Below are positions 19,258-27,439 of a stretch of DNA of 56,095 nucleotides, piece after piece (the stretch's first letter is position 1; every line of letters starts with the position of its first letter). The notes below the pieces were generated by a model that ran no database searches, was not told the origin of the DNA, and was given only the letters and a program-made list of their open reading frames with translations. Origin of the DNA: Lachnospiraceae bacterium (GTDB lineage: Bacteria > Bacillota > Clostridia > Lachnospirales > Lachnospiraceae); the NCBI GenBank assembly GCA_024690825.1, contig JAILOK010000042.1, positions 1 to 56,095 of the forward strand. The letters are read 5' to 3'. A program made the position numbers and the translations under genes.

Positions 19258-20157
19258 ATGGAAACTAATATCTTACTTGAGAATGGTACAAACGAGCTGG
19301 AAGTGCTTGAGTTCAAGCTTGATGACAACTGCTATGGGATCAATGTCGCAAAGATAAAGGAGATCATTTCCTATCAGCCGGTCACTCCGGTTCCGAATGC
19401 GCATCCCAGTATTGAAGGTATCTTCATGCCGAGAGATACGATGATCACGGCTATCAACCTCAAGAACTGCCTGCAGAGGGGAGTGTCGGAGGATAAGGGA
19501 TTATTCATAATCACAAACTTCAACAAACTGGATATCGCTTTCCATGTTGATTCCGTTGTCGGAATCCACAGGATATCATGGAGAGATATAATCAAACCCA
19601 ACGCGACGGTTAATAATACCGATGCGGGTGTCTCAACCGGTATCATCAAATTCGAGGACAGGCTCATAGTCATCCTTGACTTTGAAAAGATCGTTACTGA
19701 CATCAGTCCCGAGACAGGCCTTCGAGTTGAGGAGATAAAGGAACTTGGAGAGAGGGTGAGAACCGAGGTTCCGATCCTTATGGCTGAGGATTCGGCGCTC
19801 TTAAATAAGCTTATATCCGATTCCCTCAAGGAAGCAGGCTATGTTAACCTGATCGACACGGTCAACGGACAGGAAGCCTGGGATTATATTTCAAAAGCAG
19901 CTGAAGAAGGAAATGTCAAGGACAAGGTAAAACTTGTTATCACCGATATAGAGATGCCTATAATGGACGGACACAGGCTGACGAAGCTTATCAAATCTTC
20001 TGACGCGACCAGAGGCATACCGGTAGTCATATTCTCTTCACTTGTCAATGAAGAAATGAGAAAGAAGGGAGAACAGCTTGGAGCTGATGCCCAGCTTTCA
20101 AAACCTGAAATAGGAAATCTCGTCAGGATAGTAGATGAACTTGTAAGTAAATCATAA
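19258..20157 (+). CDS. cheV: Chemotaxis protein CheV (CheW-receiver fusion)
   Basis: 299 residues. The CheW-like coupling domain (about 1-160) contains VLEFKLDDNCYGINVAKIKEII and VVGIHRISW; the receiver (about 175-299) has the acidic pocket in MAEDS, the phosphoacceptor in ITDIEMPIMDG, FSS and LSKPE. CheV couples chemoreceptors to CheA, and its receiver is phosphorylated during adaptation. The ATG follows GGAGGG; the TTG upstream at 19240 is not needed. It stands alone with its own terminator, away from other che genes, which is common for cheV. Confidence 0.95.
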   Translation: METNILLENGTNELEVLEFKLDDNCYGINVAKIKEIISYQPVTPVPNAHPSIEGIFMPRDTMITAINLKNCLQRGVSEDKGLFIITNFNKLDIAFHVDSVVGIHRISWRDIIKPNATVNNTDAGVSTGIIKFEDRLIVILDFEKIVTDISPETGLRVEEIKELGERVRTEVPILMAEDSALLNKLISDSLKEAGYVNLIDTVNGQEAWDYISKAAEEGNVKDKVKLVITDIEMPIMDGHRLTKLIKSSDATRGIPVVIFSSLVNEEMRKKGEQLGADAQLSKPEIGNLVRIVDELVSKS

Positions 20158-20166
20158 GAAAACAAA

Positions 20167-20196
20167 AACCTCCGCGGAGCACCGCGGAGGTTTTTT
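20167..20196. terminator. Bidirectional terminator between cheV and the DUF6465-like gene
   Basis: CCTCCGCGG at 20169-20177 and CCGCGGAGG at 20182-20190 form a nine-pair stem with an AGCA loop. It is flanked by an A-run on the left and TTTTTT on the right, so it can stop transcription from both sides. Confidence 0.92.
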
Positions 20197-20205
20197 AATA
20201 CCGTT

Positions 20206-20403
20206 TCAGATTCCGAAACTTCCGTCAAAATCCTTATTGATAACAAAATAGCAGACAGAATTTTCAGGCTGGGGAAAGAGCTTCAGATCTTTAATGTCAG
20301 AAACCTTGTTTCCGGCGTTCTTCCAGATCTCCTGCGCTGATTTGATCATGTTTTCCTCGCTCTGTTCGCGTCCCTGAAACTGCAATACAAGATTTGTTTT
20401 CAA
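20206..20403 (-). CDS. Small DUF6465-like protein
   Basis: 65 residues on the minus strand, reading NAGNKVSDIKDLKLFPQPEN then CYFVINKDFDGSFGI. This resembles the DUF6465 family found in many Lachnospiraceae; function unknown. The predicted fold is a small alpha-beta domain with no export signal. The start is TTG, supported by AAGGAGGG at 20419-20412, eight bases away, and by the in-frame match to the family start. A minus-strand promoter lies about 170 bases upstream, leaving a long hairpin-rich leader. It shares the terminator with cheV. Confidence 0.75.
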   Translation of the reverse strand: MKTNLVLQFQGREQSEENMIKSAQEIWKNAGNKVSDIKDLKLFPQPENSVCYFVINKDFDGSFGI

Positions 20404-20428
20404 TTCGTTAACCCTCCTTAGATTTGTG

Positions 20429-20530
20429 AGCCGCTTTAAGCGGCTTGTCTGCTTGCCGCCGCGCAGCTTTAGCTGCTTCTCATCGGCGGCAATCCTTGTG
20501 TGTCAAGTCTTTCATAAAAGATTTGACACA
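20429..20530 (-). other. Three-hairpin structured leader of the DUF6465-like gene
   Basis: Three consecutive stems fill the 5' leader. Stem at 20499-20512/20517-20530: 14 pairs, one of them G-T. Nested stem at 20453-20460/20485-20492 enclosing GCAGC/GCTGC at 20463-20476. Stem at 20429-20435/20439-20445: seven pairs with a three-base loop. The last sits ten bases before the ribosome binding site as read on the minus strand. I do not recognise a known riboswitch class. Confidence 0.6.
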
Positions 20531-20570
20531 ATCAATTTGTCCACGGGTGTTATTTACCTGTCGAAAAGGC

Positions 20571-20599
20571 AGTATAGTACAGCAAATGAAAAAAATCAA
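20571..20599 (-). promoter_or_regulatory. Minus-strand promoter of the DUF6465-like gene
   Basis: Read on the minus strand: TTGATT (20599-20594) and TATACT (20576-20571), 17 bases apart. Transcription would start near 20565 and cross the three hairpins. It is back to back with the promoter at 20606-20634. Confidence 0.6.
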
Positions 20600-20605
20600 G
20601 TGAGA

Positions 20606-20634
20606 TTGCGATTTTCAGATAATAATGTTATGAT
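20606..20634 (+). promoter_or_regulatory. Promoter of the FliM-peptide miniprotein
   Basis: TTGCGA at 20606-20611 and TATGAT at 20629-20634, 17 bases apart. A bulged inverted repeat (GCCGTTATTAT with ATAATACGGC) at about 20642-20672 lies in the leader before the start codon. Confidence 0.5.
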
Positions 20635-20711
20635 ATATGTTGCCGTTATTATCGGCTGATAAATAATACGGCAGCATGTCACTGTAATTATTTTTACAAA
20701 AGAGGTTATTT

Positions 20712-20921
20712 ATGGACGGACTTTCACCGGAACAACAGGCGTTGTTTGCAAGCATTATGGGCAATTCATCCCAGGCACAGGCTGTCAATCCTACGATACC
20801 GACACCTGCACCTGCGCCGGCAGCACCGGCGGCACCGGCAGCTCCGGCCGGGGGAGGAAATGAAAACAGGATTCTTTCCCAGGCTGAGATAGACGCTCTT
20901 ATTGCGTCTATGGCAGGTTGA
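20712..20921 (+). CDS. 69-residue protein with a C-terminal FliM-like CheY-binding motif
   Basis: Begins MDGLSPEQQALFASIMG, then an Ala-Pro-rich flexible linker, and ends NRILSQAEIDALIASMAG. The ending closely matches the N-terminal peptide of FliM (SILSQAEIDALLNG in E. coli), which binds phosphorylated CheY; FliN and FliY proteins carry similar motifs. No other domain, signal peptide or membrane helix is present. The start has AAGAGG upstream and a promoter at 20606-20634. It sits between cheV and a membrane protein with a related motif. It may be a soluble sink or adaptor for a CheY-like receiver. That role is inferred; the protein is not a truncated FliM. Confidence 0.75.
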   Translation: MDGLSPEQQALFASIMGNSSQAQAVNPTIPTPAPAPAAPAAPAAPAGGGNENRILSQAEIDALIASMAG

Positions 20922-20959
20922 CACAAAGAGTATTCTTTAAAGGATCATTATCTTAAAAG

Positions 20960-23362
20960 ATGAGCACGGATGAAGATTATTTAGACCAGCTCTTACATGC
21001 TGTTACCGAAAATTACAGAGAGGAACAGGGGATAACAGGAGAACCTGAACCGGAGGTTGGAGAAAAATTTGTGTCCAACCCCGAAGCTGTTCTCACATCG
21101 GAACCCCTGGTGGAACATATCCCCGAACCGGAACCGATCCCCGAATCCCTGCAGGAGATGGGCGCGGAGCCGGATATCGAACCTATACCGGAAACAATAC
21201 CGGAGCAGGAGCCTGTGGAAGAACAGACTCCTGATTTTGGTGTCCAAAACCCTGCGGAAGAAGTACTGTTTGATGCTTCAGCACCACAGGATATGCCGGC
21301 AGAAGGAATACCTGTAGACATGCCGATGGAAGAAATGCCCATGGACATGCCGATGGAAGAAATGCCCATGGACATGCCGGCAGAAGAAATGCCCATGGAC
21401 ATGTCGATGGAAGAAATACCCATGGACATGCCGATGGAAGAAATGCCTGCGATGGAAGAAGCACCGCAGATGTCAGACGATCCCAATCACATGATGACGC
21501 CGGAGGAGATCGCTGCAATGATAGAATCTGCCGAAAATGCTGCAACGGATGAAACTCCGGCAGAGGATATCCCGGCAGAGGATATCCCGGCAGAGGATAT
21601 TCCGATGGAAGATATTCCGATGGAGGATATCCCGGCAGAAGATATTCCGATGGAGGATATCCCGGCAGAGGATATTCCGATGGAGGATATCCCGGCAGAA
21701 GATATTCCGATGGAAAATATCCCGGCTGATGAGCCCGTGCCGGAGGAGCCTTTATCGGAAGATGCGGATGACGGTCCCATAGACTTTGGTTTTGAAGGCA
21801 TGGATGCCATGCCCGCCGAGGAAGAACCGGCCACATCTGACATATTGGGTGATCTGGGTCTTTCCGGTGCCGATGCATCAGAACTCGATGTTACCGACCT
21901 GATCGATGAAATGCCCAAGGATGAGGAGCTCGACGAGATAAATGATCTTCTGATCAAAAATGACAACAGCGAAATGGTTGAGGATGATCTCCTCTCCATG
22001 CTTGACGGAAGTGCGGAAAATGAAGAAGGAAGCATAGATGAAGAGATTAGAGTTCAGGACGACTCCGATGGAGAAGAAGCTTCGGATGATGATAAAGGAT
22101 CAAAAAAGAAGAAGCGCGGCAGAAAAGAAAAGAAGAAGAAAGGTGATGAAGAGCCTCTCCTCGATGCAGAAGGAAATCCGGTCCAAAAGAAAGGCCTTCT
22201 CGCGCGCATTTCGGAATTCCTCTTTGCCGGGGATGATGAAGATGATGAGGAATCGCAAGGCGCTGTCGAAGCAGTTGGCCAGGACGGAACGCTTGTTGCG
22301 AATCCCAGCGAGCAGACTCTTGAAAATAATGAAGTAATCAGAGAGGTTGACAGCGAGGAAGAGGAAGGCAAGAAAAAGAAGAAAAAGAAGAAGGAAAAGA
22401 AAGAAAAGCCGAAGAAGGAAAAGAAGCCGAAGAAGGAAAAGAAACCTGCGGAGCCGGAGGTGCCCGAAAAGAAGCTTCCGAGGAAGAAGGTCATAGCGGT
22501 GGCGCTGTTCTTTACCTCCTTCCTTGCAGCCATAACATTCTGTACCTTTGCCTTTGCGAATATCGGATATGAAAGCGCCGCAAAGACAAATTATGAAAAA
22601 GGAGATTATGAGGGAGCTTATGAATCCCTGACAGGACTGGATCATATATCGGATGAGAGCAGGGAAATCTTTAACAAATCCTTCGTACTGATGAGACTGC
22701 AGAGAAGGATCAATGCCTTTAATGAATACGAGCAGAGAGAGGATGCCCTGGGAGCGATAGATTCTCTCATAGAGGGCGTGCGTATCAGAGACAGGATCTG
22801 CGATTACGCAGACAGTCTGGGAGTCGGATCCGAATTCGAATCGCTTTACGGCGAGATACTGGGTTATCTGACAGATCTTTTCGGAGTTGATGAGACCAGG
22901 GCCAGAGAACTCTATGAGATGACCGATGATGTGGAATACACCATGGCCCTGCTTGATATAGTTGAGCCCGGTTGGAACGAGGACATAGTTCCGACTGTAG
23001 AGCTTACGGAGGGTGGACAGGGAATAGAATTTGCCGAGGACGGACTCACGGTTGACAACGCCTTGAGAAATCAGCCCGAACCGGAAGAAGAACCTTCCGG
23101 GGAAGAAGTTCCGGAAGAAGAAATATCTGATGATGAAGGCGGGTGGGACGAAGAAGAGGAAGAAGATTCTGACGCATCCTATACCGAACCGAGCATTACC
23201 ATCACCCCCGATGATTCAACGGTGATAATACCGGAGGGTACCCAGTTAAAGGTGACCCCAAAAGATTCAAATGTTCCGCAGACCGGAGGTGAGCCTTCCG
23301 GACAGCCGCTTTACCAGTTCAATGTCAGACGGGATGCCAACGGAAACTATGTGCAGGATTAG
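20960..23362 (+). CDS. Membrane protein with MPMEE and xEDIP pentapeptide repeats
   Basis: 800 residues, function not recognised. Residues 1-180 are acidic and Pro-rich with repeats of (M/A)EEMPMDMP; MMTPEEIAAMIESAEN near 178-193 resembles the FliM-type motif of the preceding gene; about 200-260 is a tandem xEDIP array; about 375-510 alternates acidic stretches and Lys-rich blocks. A single membrane helix (VIAVALFFTSFLAAITFC, about 512-530) follows the positive region, so the N-terminal two thirds should be cytoplasmic. The outer part begins with a TPR-like helical domain (NYEKGDYEGAYESL) and ends in an acidic low-complexity tail. It lies 38 bases after the miniprotein and is likely cotranscribed. 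Confidence 0.8.
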   Translation: MSTDEDYLDQLLHAVTENYREEQGITGEPEPEVGEKFVSNPEAVLTSEPLVEHIPEPEPIPESLQEMGAEPDIEPIPETIPEQEPVEEQTPDFGVQNPAEEVLFDASAPQDMPAEGIPVDMPMEEMPMDMPMEEMPMDMPAEEMPMDMSMEEIPMDMPMEEMPAMEEAPQMSDDPNHMMTPEEIAAMIESAENAATDETPAEDIPAEDIPAEDIPMEDIPMEDIPAEDIPMEDIPAEDIPMEDIPAEDIPMENIPADEPVPEEPLSEDADDGPIDFGFEGMDAMPAEEEPATSDILGDLGLSGADASELDVTDLIDEMPKDEELDEINDLLIKNDNSEMVEDDLLSMLDGSAENEEGSIDEEIRVQDDSDGEEASDDDKGSKKKKRGRKEKKKKGDEEPLLDAEGNPVQKKGLLARISEFLFAGDDEDDEESQGAVEAVGQDGTLVANPSEQTLENNEVIREVDSEEEEGKKKKKKKKEKKEKPKKEKKPKKEKKPAEPEVPEKKLPRKKVIAVALFFTSFLAAITFCTFAFANIGYESAAKTNYEKGDYEGAYESLTGLDHISDESREIFNKSFVLMRLQRRINAFNEYEQREDALGAIDSLIEGVRIRDRICDYADSLGVGSEFESLYGEILGYLTDLFGVDETRARELYEMTDDVEYTMALLDIVEPGWNEDIVPTVELTEGGQGIEFAEDGLTVDNALRNQPEPEEEPSGEEVPEEEISDDEGGWDEEEEEDSDASYTEPSITITPDDSTVIIPEGTQLKVTPKDSNVPQTGGEPSGQPLYQFNVRRDANGNYVQD
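21562..21735 (+). repeat. 15-base tandem repeat array inside the coding region
   Basis: About eleven to twelve copies of a 15-base unit encoding AEDIP or MEDIP, in two alternating versions (one starting CCGGCAGA, one CCGATGGA). The array is in frame, so gain or loss of units would change protein length without a frameshift. A second array of a longer unit lies at about 21316-21450. Confidence 0.85.
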
Positions 23363-23390
23363 CGAAGGGTGTGCCTATTAGGGAAATAAT

Positions 23391-23999
23391 ATGATAGCTA
23401 TAGTTGATTATGATGCGGGAAATATTAACAGCGTCGAGAAAGCAGTCAGGCATTTGGGCTTTGAATGCGTAACGACAAGGGACAAAGATGAGATCGCCAA
23501 TGCGTCTTCTCTGATACTTCCCGGTGTCGGAGCGTTCGGAGACGCGATGTCAAAGCTTTCAGGATACGGTCTCGATTCCGTGATAAAGGATTATATTTCG
23601 TCGGGCAGACCGTTTCTCGGGATCTGCTTAGGGCTTCAGCTTCTGTATGAGGAAAGCGAGGAAAGTCCCGGTGTAAGGGGGCTTGGCATATTAAAGGGCT
23701 CAATAAAGAAGATTCCCAAAAAGGACGGATTAAAGGTTCCGAACATCGGATGGAATTCCCTTGAGTTTCCAAAAAAAGGCAGACTGTTTGAAGGACTTAA
23801 TGAGGGCACATTTGTATATTTTGTCCATTCTTATTATCTGGATGCGGCGGATAAGGATACCGTAAAGGCAGCTATCGAATACGGTACGCGGATAGATGCT
23901 TCAGTTGAAAAGGACAATGTTTTTGCATGTCAGTTCCACCCGGAGAAGTCATCATCGGAAGGATTAAAGATACTTCGGAATTTTTTGGAGATCGGATAA
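23391..23999 (+). CDS. hisH: Imidazole glycerol phosphate synthase, glutaminase subunit
   Basis: 202 residues of class I glutamine amidotransferase. The nucleophile is Cys79 in GICLGLQLL; His and Glu are in QFHPEKS; the oxyanion region is [10 protein letters not shown]. It supplies ammonia to HisF for histidine and AICAR production. hisF starts one base after its stop. The other histidine genes are not in this window. Confidence 0.97.
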   Translation: MIAIVDYDAGNINSVEKAVRHLGFECVTTRDKDEIANASSLILPGVGAFGDAMSKLSGYGLDSVIKDYISSGRPFLGICLGLQLLYEESEESPGVRGLGILKGSIKKIPKKDGLKVPNIGWNSLEFPKKGRLFEGLNEGTFVYFVHSYYLDAADKDTVKAAIEYGTRIDASVEKDNVFACQFHPEKSSSEGLKILRNFLEIG

Positions 24000-24000
24000 A

Positions 24001-24768
24001 ATGTTTACCAAAAGGATCATTCCCTGCCTTGATGTGGATAACGGAAGGGTGGTAAAGGGAGTAAATTTTGTAAATCTTGTGGATGCGGGAGACCCTGTAT
24101 CGGTTGCAAAGGCTTATGACAGCGAAGGCGCCGATGAGCTGGTGTTTCTTGATATAACAGCATCCTCGGACAAGAGAAAGACCGTGGTGGACATGGTTGA
24201 AAAAGTCGCCGAAACGGTTTTCATACCTTTTACTGTAGGAGGCGGCATCAGATCTACGGATGACTTTAAGGAGATCCTACGGGCAGGCGCGGACAAGGTT
24301 GCCGTAAACAGCGCGGCATTAAATGATCCTTCCCTGATCGGAAGGGCTGCGGAAAAATTCGGAAGCCAGTGCGTGGTGCTTGCCGTTGATGCAAAAAGGA
24401 AGCCGGACGGCTCCGGCTTTACGGTATACAAAAACGGCGGAAGAGTCGATATGGGCATCGATGCCGTTGAGTGGGTAAAGGAAGGCGTGAAAAGAGGAGC
24501 CGGAGAGATACTCCTTACCAGCATGGACTGTGACGGAACAAAGGCCGGTTTTGATATTGAGCTTACCCGGGCAGTTTCGGAGGCTGTTGAGGTCCCCGTC
24601 ATAGCATCCGGCGGAGCGGGCACGCTTGAACACTTCTATGAGGCGCTGACTGAAGGAAAGGCCGATGCAGCCCTGGCCGCGTCACTCTTTCACTTCAGGG
24701 AACTGTCCATAGACGAGGTCAAGAATTATCTTCGTGACAGGGGGGTGGCAGTCAGATGCCGGGGCTGA
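24001..24768 (+). CDS. hisF: Imidazole glycerol phosphate synthase, cyclase subunit
   Basis: 255-residue (beta/alpha)8 barrel. [17 protein letters not shown] carries the catalytic Asp; the second, in [11 protein letters not shown], is also present; phosphate loops are VGGGIRS and ASGGAGT. It joins ammonia to PRFAR, giving imidazole glycerol phosphate and AICAR. AICAR can feed the purine genes downstream at 26714-28618. It overlaps ung by 13 bases. Confidence 0.97.
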   Translation: MFTKRIIPCLDVDNGRVVKGVNFVNLVDAGDPVSVAKAYDSEGADELVFLDITASSDKRKTVVDMVEKVAETVFIPFTVGGGIRSTDDFKEILRAGADKVAVNSAALNDPSLIGRAAEKFGSQCVVLAVDAKRKPDGSGFTVYKNGGRVDMGIDAVEWVKEGVKRGAGEILLTSMDCDGTKAGFDIELTRAVSEAVEVPVIASGGAGTLEHFYEALTEGKADAALAASLFHFRELSIDEVKNYLRDRGVAVRCRG

Positions 24769-25433
24769 CCGGAGACTGGCTTGAGGCCGTCGGTGAAGAG
24801 TTTTCGAAACCCTACTACAGGGAACTCTACGATTTTGTAAAGAACGAATACAGCAGATATACGGTTTACCCGCCGTCGGGAGATATCTTTAACGCGATGC
24901 ACTATACTCCGTTAAAGAAGGTCAGGGCAGTGATCCTGGGTCAGGATCCCTATCATGAGCCGGGACAGGCGCATGGGCTTTCCTTCTCGGTAAAACCGCC
25001 TACAGCCATACCTCCCTCCTTAAGGAACATTTATAAGGAACTGAACATGGAGCTTGGCCTGAAGATACCGAACAACGGATACTTAAAAAAATGGGCGGAT
25101 GAAGGAGTGCTTTTATTAAACGCAGTGCTCACGGTAAGAGCCGGACAGGCGGCTTCGCATCAGAAAAAAGGCTGGGAGACATTTACCGATGCCGTGATAA
25201 GAGCCGTAAACAGAAAGGATTCACCCGTAGTATTCATGCTCTGGGGAAGATATGCAAAGGACAAGGCAGCGCTGCTTGATAATAAAAACCATCTGGTGCT
25301 TACAGCCGCTCACCCAAGTCCGTTGTCTGCAAATAACGGATTTTTCGGATGCGGACATTTTAAGGCCTGCAATGAATTTCTGATGAAGAACAACGAGGAA
25401 CCCATAGACTGGCAGATTGAGGATATATTATGA
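24756..25433 (+). CDS. ung: Uracil-DNA glycosylase
   Basis: 225 residues, family 1. Water-activating motif [18 protein letters not shown], the uracil-binding segment LLLNAVLTV, and the DNA-intercalation motif [14 protein letters not shown]. It removes uracil from DNA in base-excision repair. The start lies inside the end of hisF and has a GGGGGG ribosome binding site; the stop overlaps the next start as ATGA, so translation is coupled through hisF-ung-lysA. Confidence 0.97.
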   Translation: MPGLTGDWLEAVGEEFSKPYYRELYDFVKNEYSRYTVYPPSGDIFNAMHYTPLKKVRAVILGQDPYHEPGQAHGLSFSVKPPTAIPPSLRNIYKELNMELGLKIPNNGYLKKWADEGVLLLNAVLTVRAGQAASHQKKGWETFTDAVIRAVNRKDSPVVFMLWGRYAKDKAALLDNKNHLVLTAAHPSPLSANNGFFGCGHFKACNEFLMKNNEEPIDWQIEDIL

Positions 25434-26704
25434 AAAAAATACCATTTATTGACAAGGCGAAAGCAGAAGAGATCGCGAAAACTTTTCCCACGCCGTTCTA
25501 TCTTTATGATGAGAAGGGTATCAGGGAAAATGCCGCAAAAGTAAAGGAAGCATTTTCGTGGAATAAGGGATTTCGGGAGTATTTTGCCGTCAAGGCAACA
25601 CCGAATCCTTTCATACTGAAGATATTTAAGGATTTCGGTTTCGGCTGTGACTGCTCGTCAATGGCGGAACTGAAGCTTGCAAAAGCAGCCGGATTTTCCG
25701 GTGACGGGATAATGTTTTCATCCAATGAAACACCGGCATGTGAATATGAATATGCTTCAAAGATCGGAGCGATAATTAATTTTGATGATATCACTCACAT
25801 AGATTTTTTTGAGAAGAATGTCGGAAAGATACCGGAGACGATATGCTGCAGGTTCAATCCCGGCGGATATTTTTCCATAGCAAATTCCATCATGGACAAT
25901 CCGGGCGAATCGAAATACGGGATGACGAGAAAGCAGATGACAGAGGCATTCCGCATACTTAAGGGAAAGGGATGCAAAAAGTTTGGCATCCATGCTTTTC
26001 TTGCAAGCAATACGGTGACGGAGGAGTATTATCCCACTCTTGCAGGCCAGCTCTTTGAACTTGCATCGGAACTTCAGAACGAGACCGGCGTCCTCATTGA
26101 TTTTATTAATCTTTCGGGCGGCGTGGGTATTGATTATACTCCGGAGCAGAAATCAAACGATATCATGAAGATCGGACAGGGAGTGAAGGAACAGTATGAA
26201 AAGATCCTTGTTCCCGCAGGTCTTAAGGATGTAAAGATATTTGCCGAGATGGGAAGGTTCATGATGGGACCTTACGGCGCTTTGATCACGCGGGCAGTTC
26301 ATGAAAAGCATATTTACAGGGAGTATATAGGCGTGGATGCATGTGCCGCGAACCTGATGAGACCGGCGATGTACGGCTCCTATCATCATGTCACGGTTCT
26401 CGGAAAGGAGGATGTTCCCGCCGATCACAAATATGATGTGGTAGGTTCCCTGTGTGAGAATAATGACAAATTTGCGATTGAAAGAATGCTGCCCAGGATC
26501 GATATCGGGGATCTGCTTTTCATCCACGATACCGGGGCTCACGGCTTTGCCATGGGATATAATTATAACGGCAGACTCAGGTCATCGGAGATACTGCTGA
26601 AAGAGGACGGAAGTTATGAACTTATAAGAAGGGCGGAAACTCTGTCGGATTACTTTGCAACCTTTGACTGTTTTGACGAATATAAGGAATTATTCGAAGA
26701 ATGA
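25430..26704 (+). CDS. lysA: Diaminopimelate decarboxylase (PLP-dependent)
   Basis: 424 residues of the alanine-racemase-like barrel decarboxylase family. YFAVKATPNP holds the PLP lysine; LSGGVGIDY is the Gly-rich phosphate loop; EMGRFMMG and VVGSLCENNDKFA are the substrate-side motifs. The last differs from the CESGD of typical LysA, so a related amino-acid decarboxylase is possible, but length and the other motifs fit LysA. It makes L-lysine from meso-diaminopimelate, the same precursor that MurE (49872-51341) adds to the wall. Translation is coupled to ung by an ATGA overlap. Confidence 0.8.
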   Translation: MKKIPFIDKAKAEEIAKTFPTPFYLYDEKGIRENAAKVKEAFSWNKGFREYFAVKATPNPFILKIFKDFGFGCDCSSMAELKLAKAAGFSGDGIMFSSNETPACEYEYASKIGAIINFDDITHIDFFEKNVGKIPETICCRFNPGGYFSIANSIMDNPGESKYGMTRKQMTEAFRILKGKGCKKFGIHAFLASNTVTEEYYPTLAGQLFELASELQNETGVLIDFINLSGGVGIDYTPEQKSNDIMKIGQGVKEQYEKILVPAGLKDVKIFAEMGRFMMGPYGALITRAVHEKHIYREYIGVDACAANLMRPAMYGSYHHVTVLGKEDVPADHKYDVVGSLCENNDKFAIERMLPRIDIGDLLFIHDTGAHGFAMGYNYNGRLRSSEILLKEDGSYELIRRAETLSDYFATFDCFDEYKELFEE

Positions 26705-26713
26705 GGAGGATTT

Positions 26714-27427
26714 ATGCAGTACACAGATCTGTTTAAGGAGGTTTCCTCGGTCTCATATCCGGGAAGGGGTATAGTGACGGGAAAGAGTGAAGACGGAAAG
26801 CATGCGGTGATAGCCTATTTCATCATGGGCAGATCCGAAAATTCGAGGAACAGGGTTTTTGTGGAAGACGGTGACGGGATAAGGACGAAAGCTTTTGATG
26901 AAAAGAAACTGTCCGATCCTTCGCTGATAATCTATCATCCTGTCAGGGTCTTTAATGATACCACGATAGTCACCAACGGCGATCAGACAGATACCGTATA
27001 TGTCGGGATGCAGGAGGGAAAGACCTTTGAGGAATCCTTAAGGCTTCGGGAATTTGAGCCGGACGGTCCGAATTATACTCCCAGGATATCCGGCTGTGTC
27101 CGCACCGGAAAGGACGGATTGTCGTACAGTCTTTCGATACTGAAAAGCGATAACGGTGATGATGTCCAGTGCAACAGATATACTTTTTCCTATGAGGGAA
27201 AGCCGGACGGGAAGGGACATTATATACATACATATAAAAGTGACGGGGATCCGCTTCCAAGCTTTGAGGGAGAACCCACGCCGGTACTTATTAAGGGGGA
27301 TATCGATGCATTTACGAACGGTCTGTGGGAGGCCCTGGATGCAGACAATAAAGTGTCGCTTTTTACGAGATTTATCGATATCTCTACGGGAGAATATGAA
27401 AGCAGGATCATAAACAAGTTAGGATAA
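26714..27427 (+). CDS. IMP cyclohydrolase, stand-alone PurO-like
   Basis: 237 residues of the IMP cyclohydrolase family first described for archaeal PurO, not the MGS-like domain of bacterial PurH. Recognisable stretches are YPGRGIV near the N-terminus, MGRSENSRNRVF, and YTPRISG near the middle. It closes FAICAR to IMP, the last step of purine synthesis. The ATG follows GAGGA. The AICAR transformylase follows after 12 bases, so the two proteins together replace bifunctional PurH. Confidence 0.9.
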   Translation: MQYTDLFKEVSSVSYPGRGIVTGKSEDGKHAVIAYFIMGRSENSRNRVFVEDGDGIRTKAFDEKKLSDPSLIIYHPVRVFNDTTIVTNGDQTDTVYVGMQEGKTFEESLRLREFEPDGPNYTPRISGCVRTGKDGLSYSLSILKSDNGDDVQCNRYTFSYEGKPDGKGHYIHTYKSDGDPLPSFEGEPTPVLIKGDIDAFTNGLWEALDADNKVSLFTRFIDISTGEYESRIINKLG

Positions 27428-27439
27428 CGGGAGGAAGCA

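Noticed and set aside
20426-20659. 77-codon + strand reading frame across the hairpin region
   Set aside because: It runs through three hairpins and a minus-strand promoter, has no ribosome binding site and no recognisable domain.
21562-21735. CRISPR-like direct repeats
   Set aside because: The 15-base units are contiguous, in frame and encode xEDIP; there are no spacers.
21183-21878. 231-codon minus-strand reading frame opposite the pentapeptide repeats
   Set aside because: It exists only because the repeat unit lacks stops on the other strand; the product is a Pro-Ser-Leu-rich repeat with no start signals.
25430-26704. Carboxynorspermidine decarboxylase as the identity of the PLP enzyme
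   Set aside because: Length of 424 residues and the YFAVKATPNP, GGVGIDY and CENNDKFA motifs fit diaminopimelate decarboxylase better, and no carboxynorspermidine dehydrogenase gene is adjacent.
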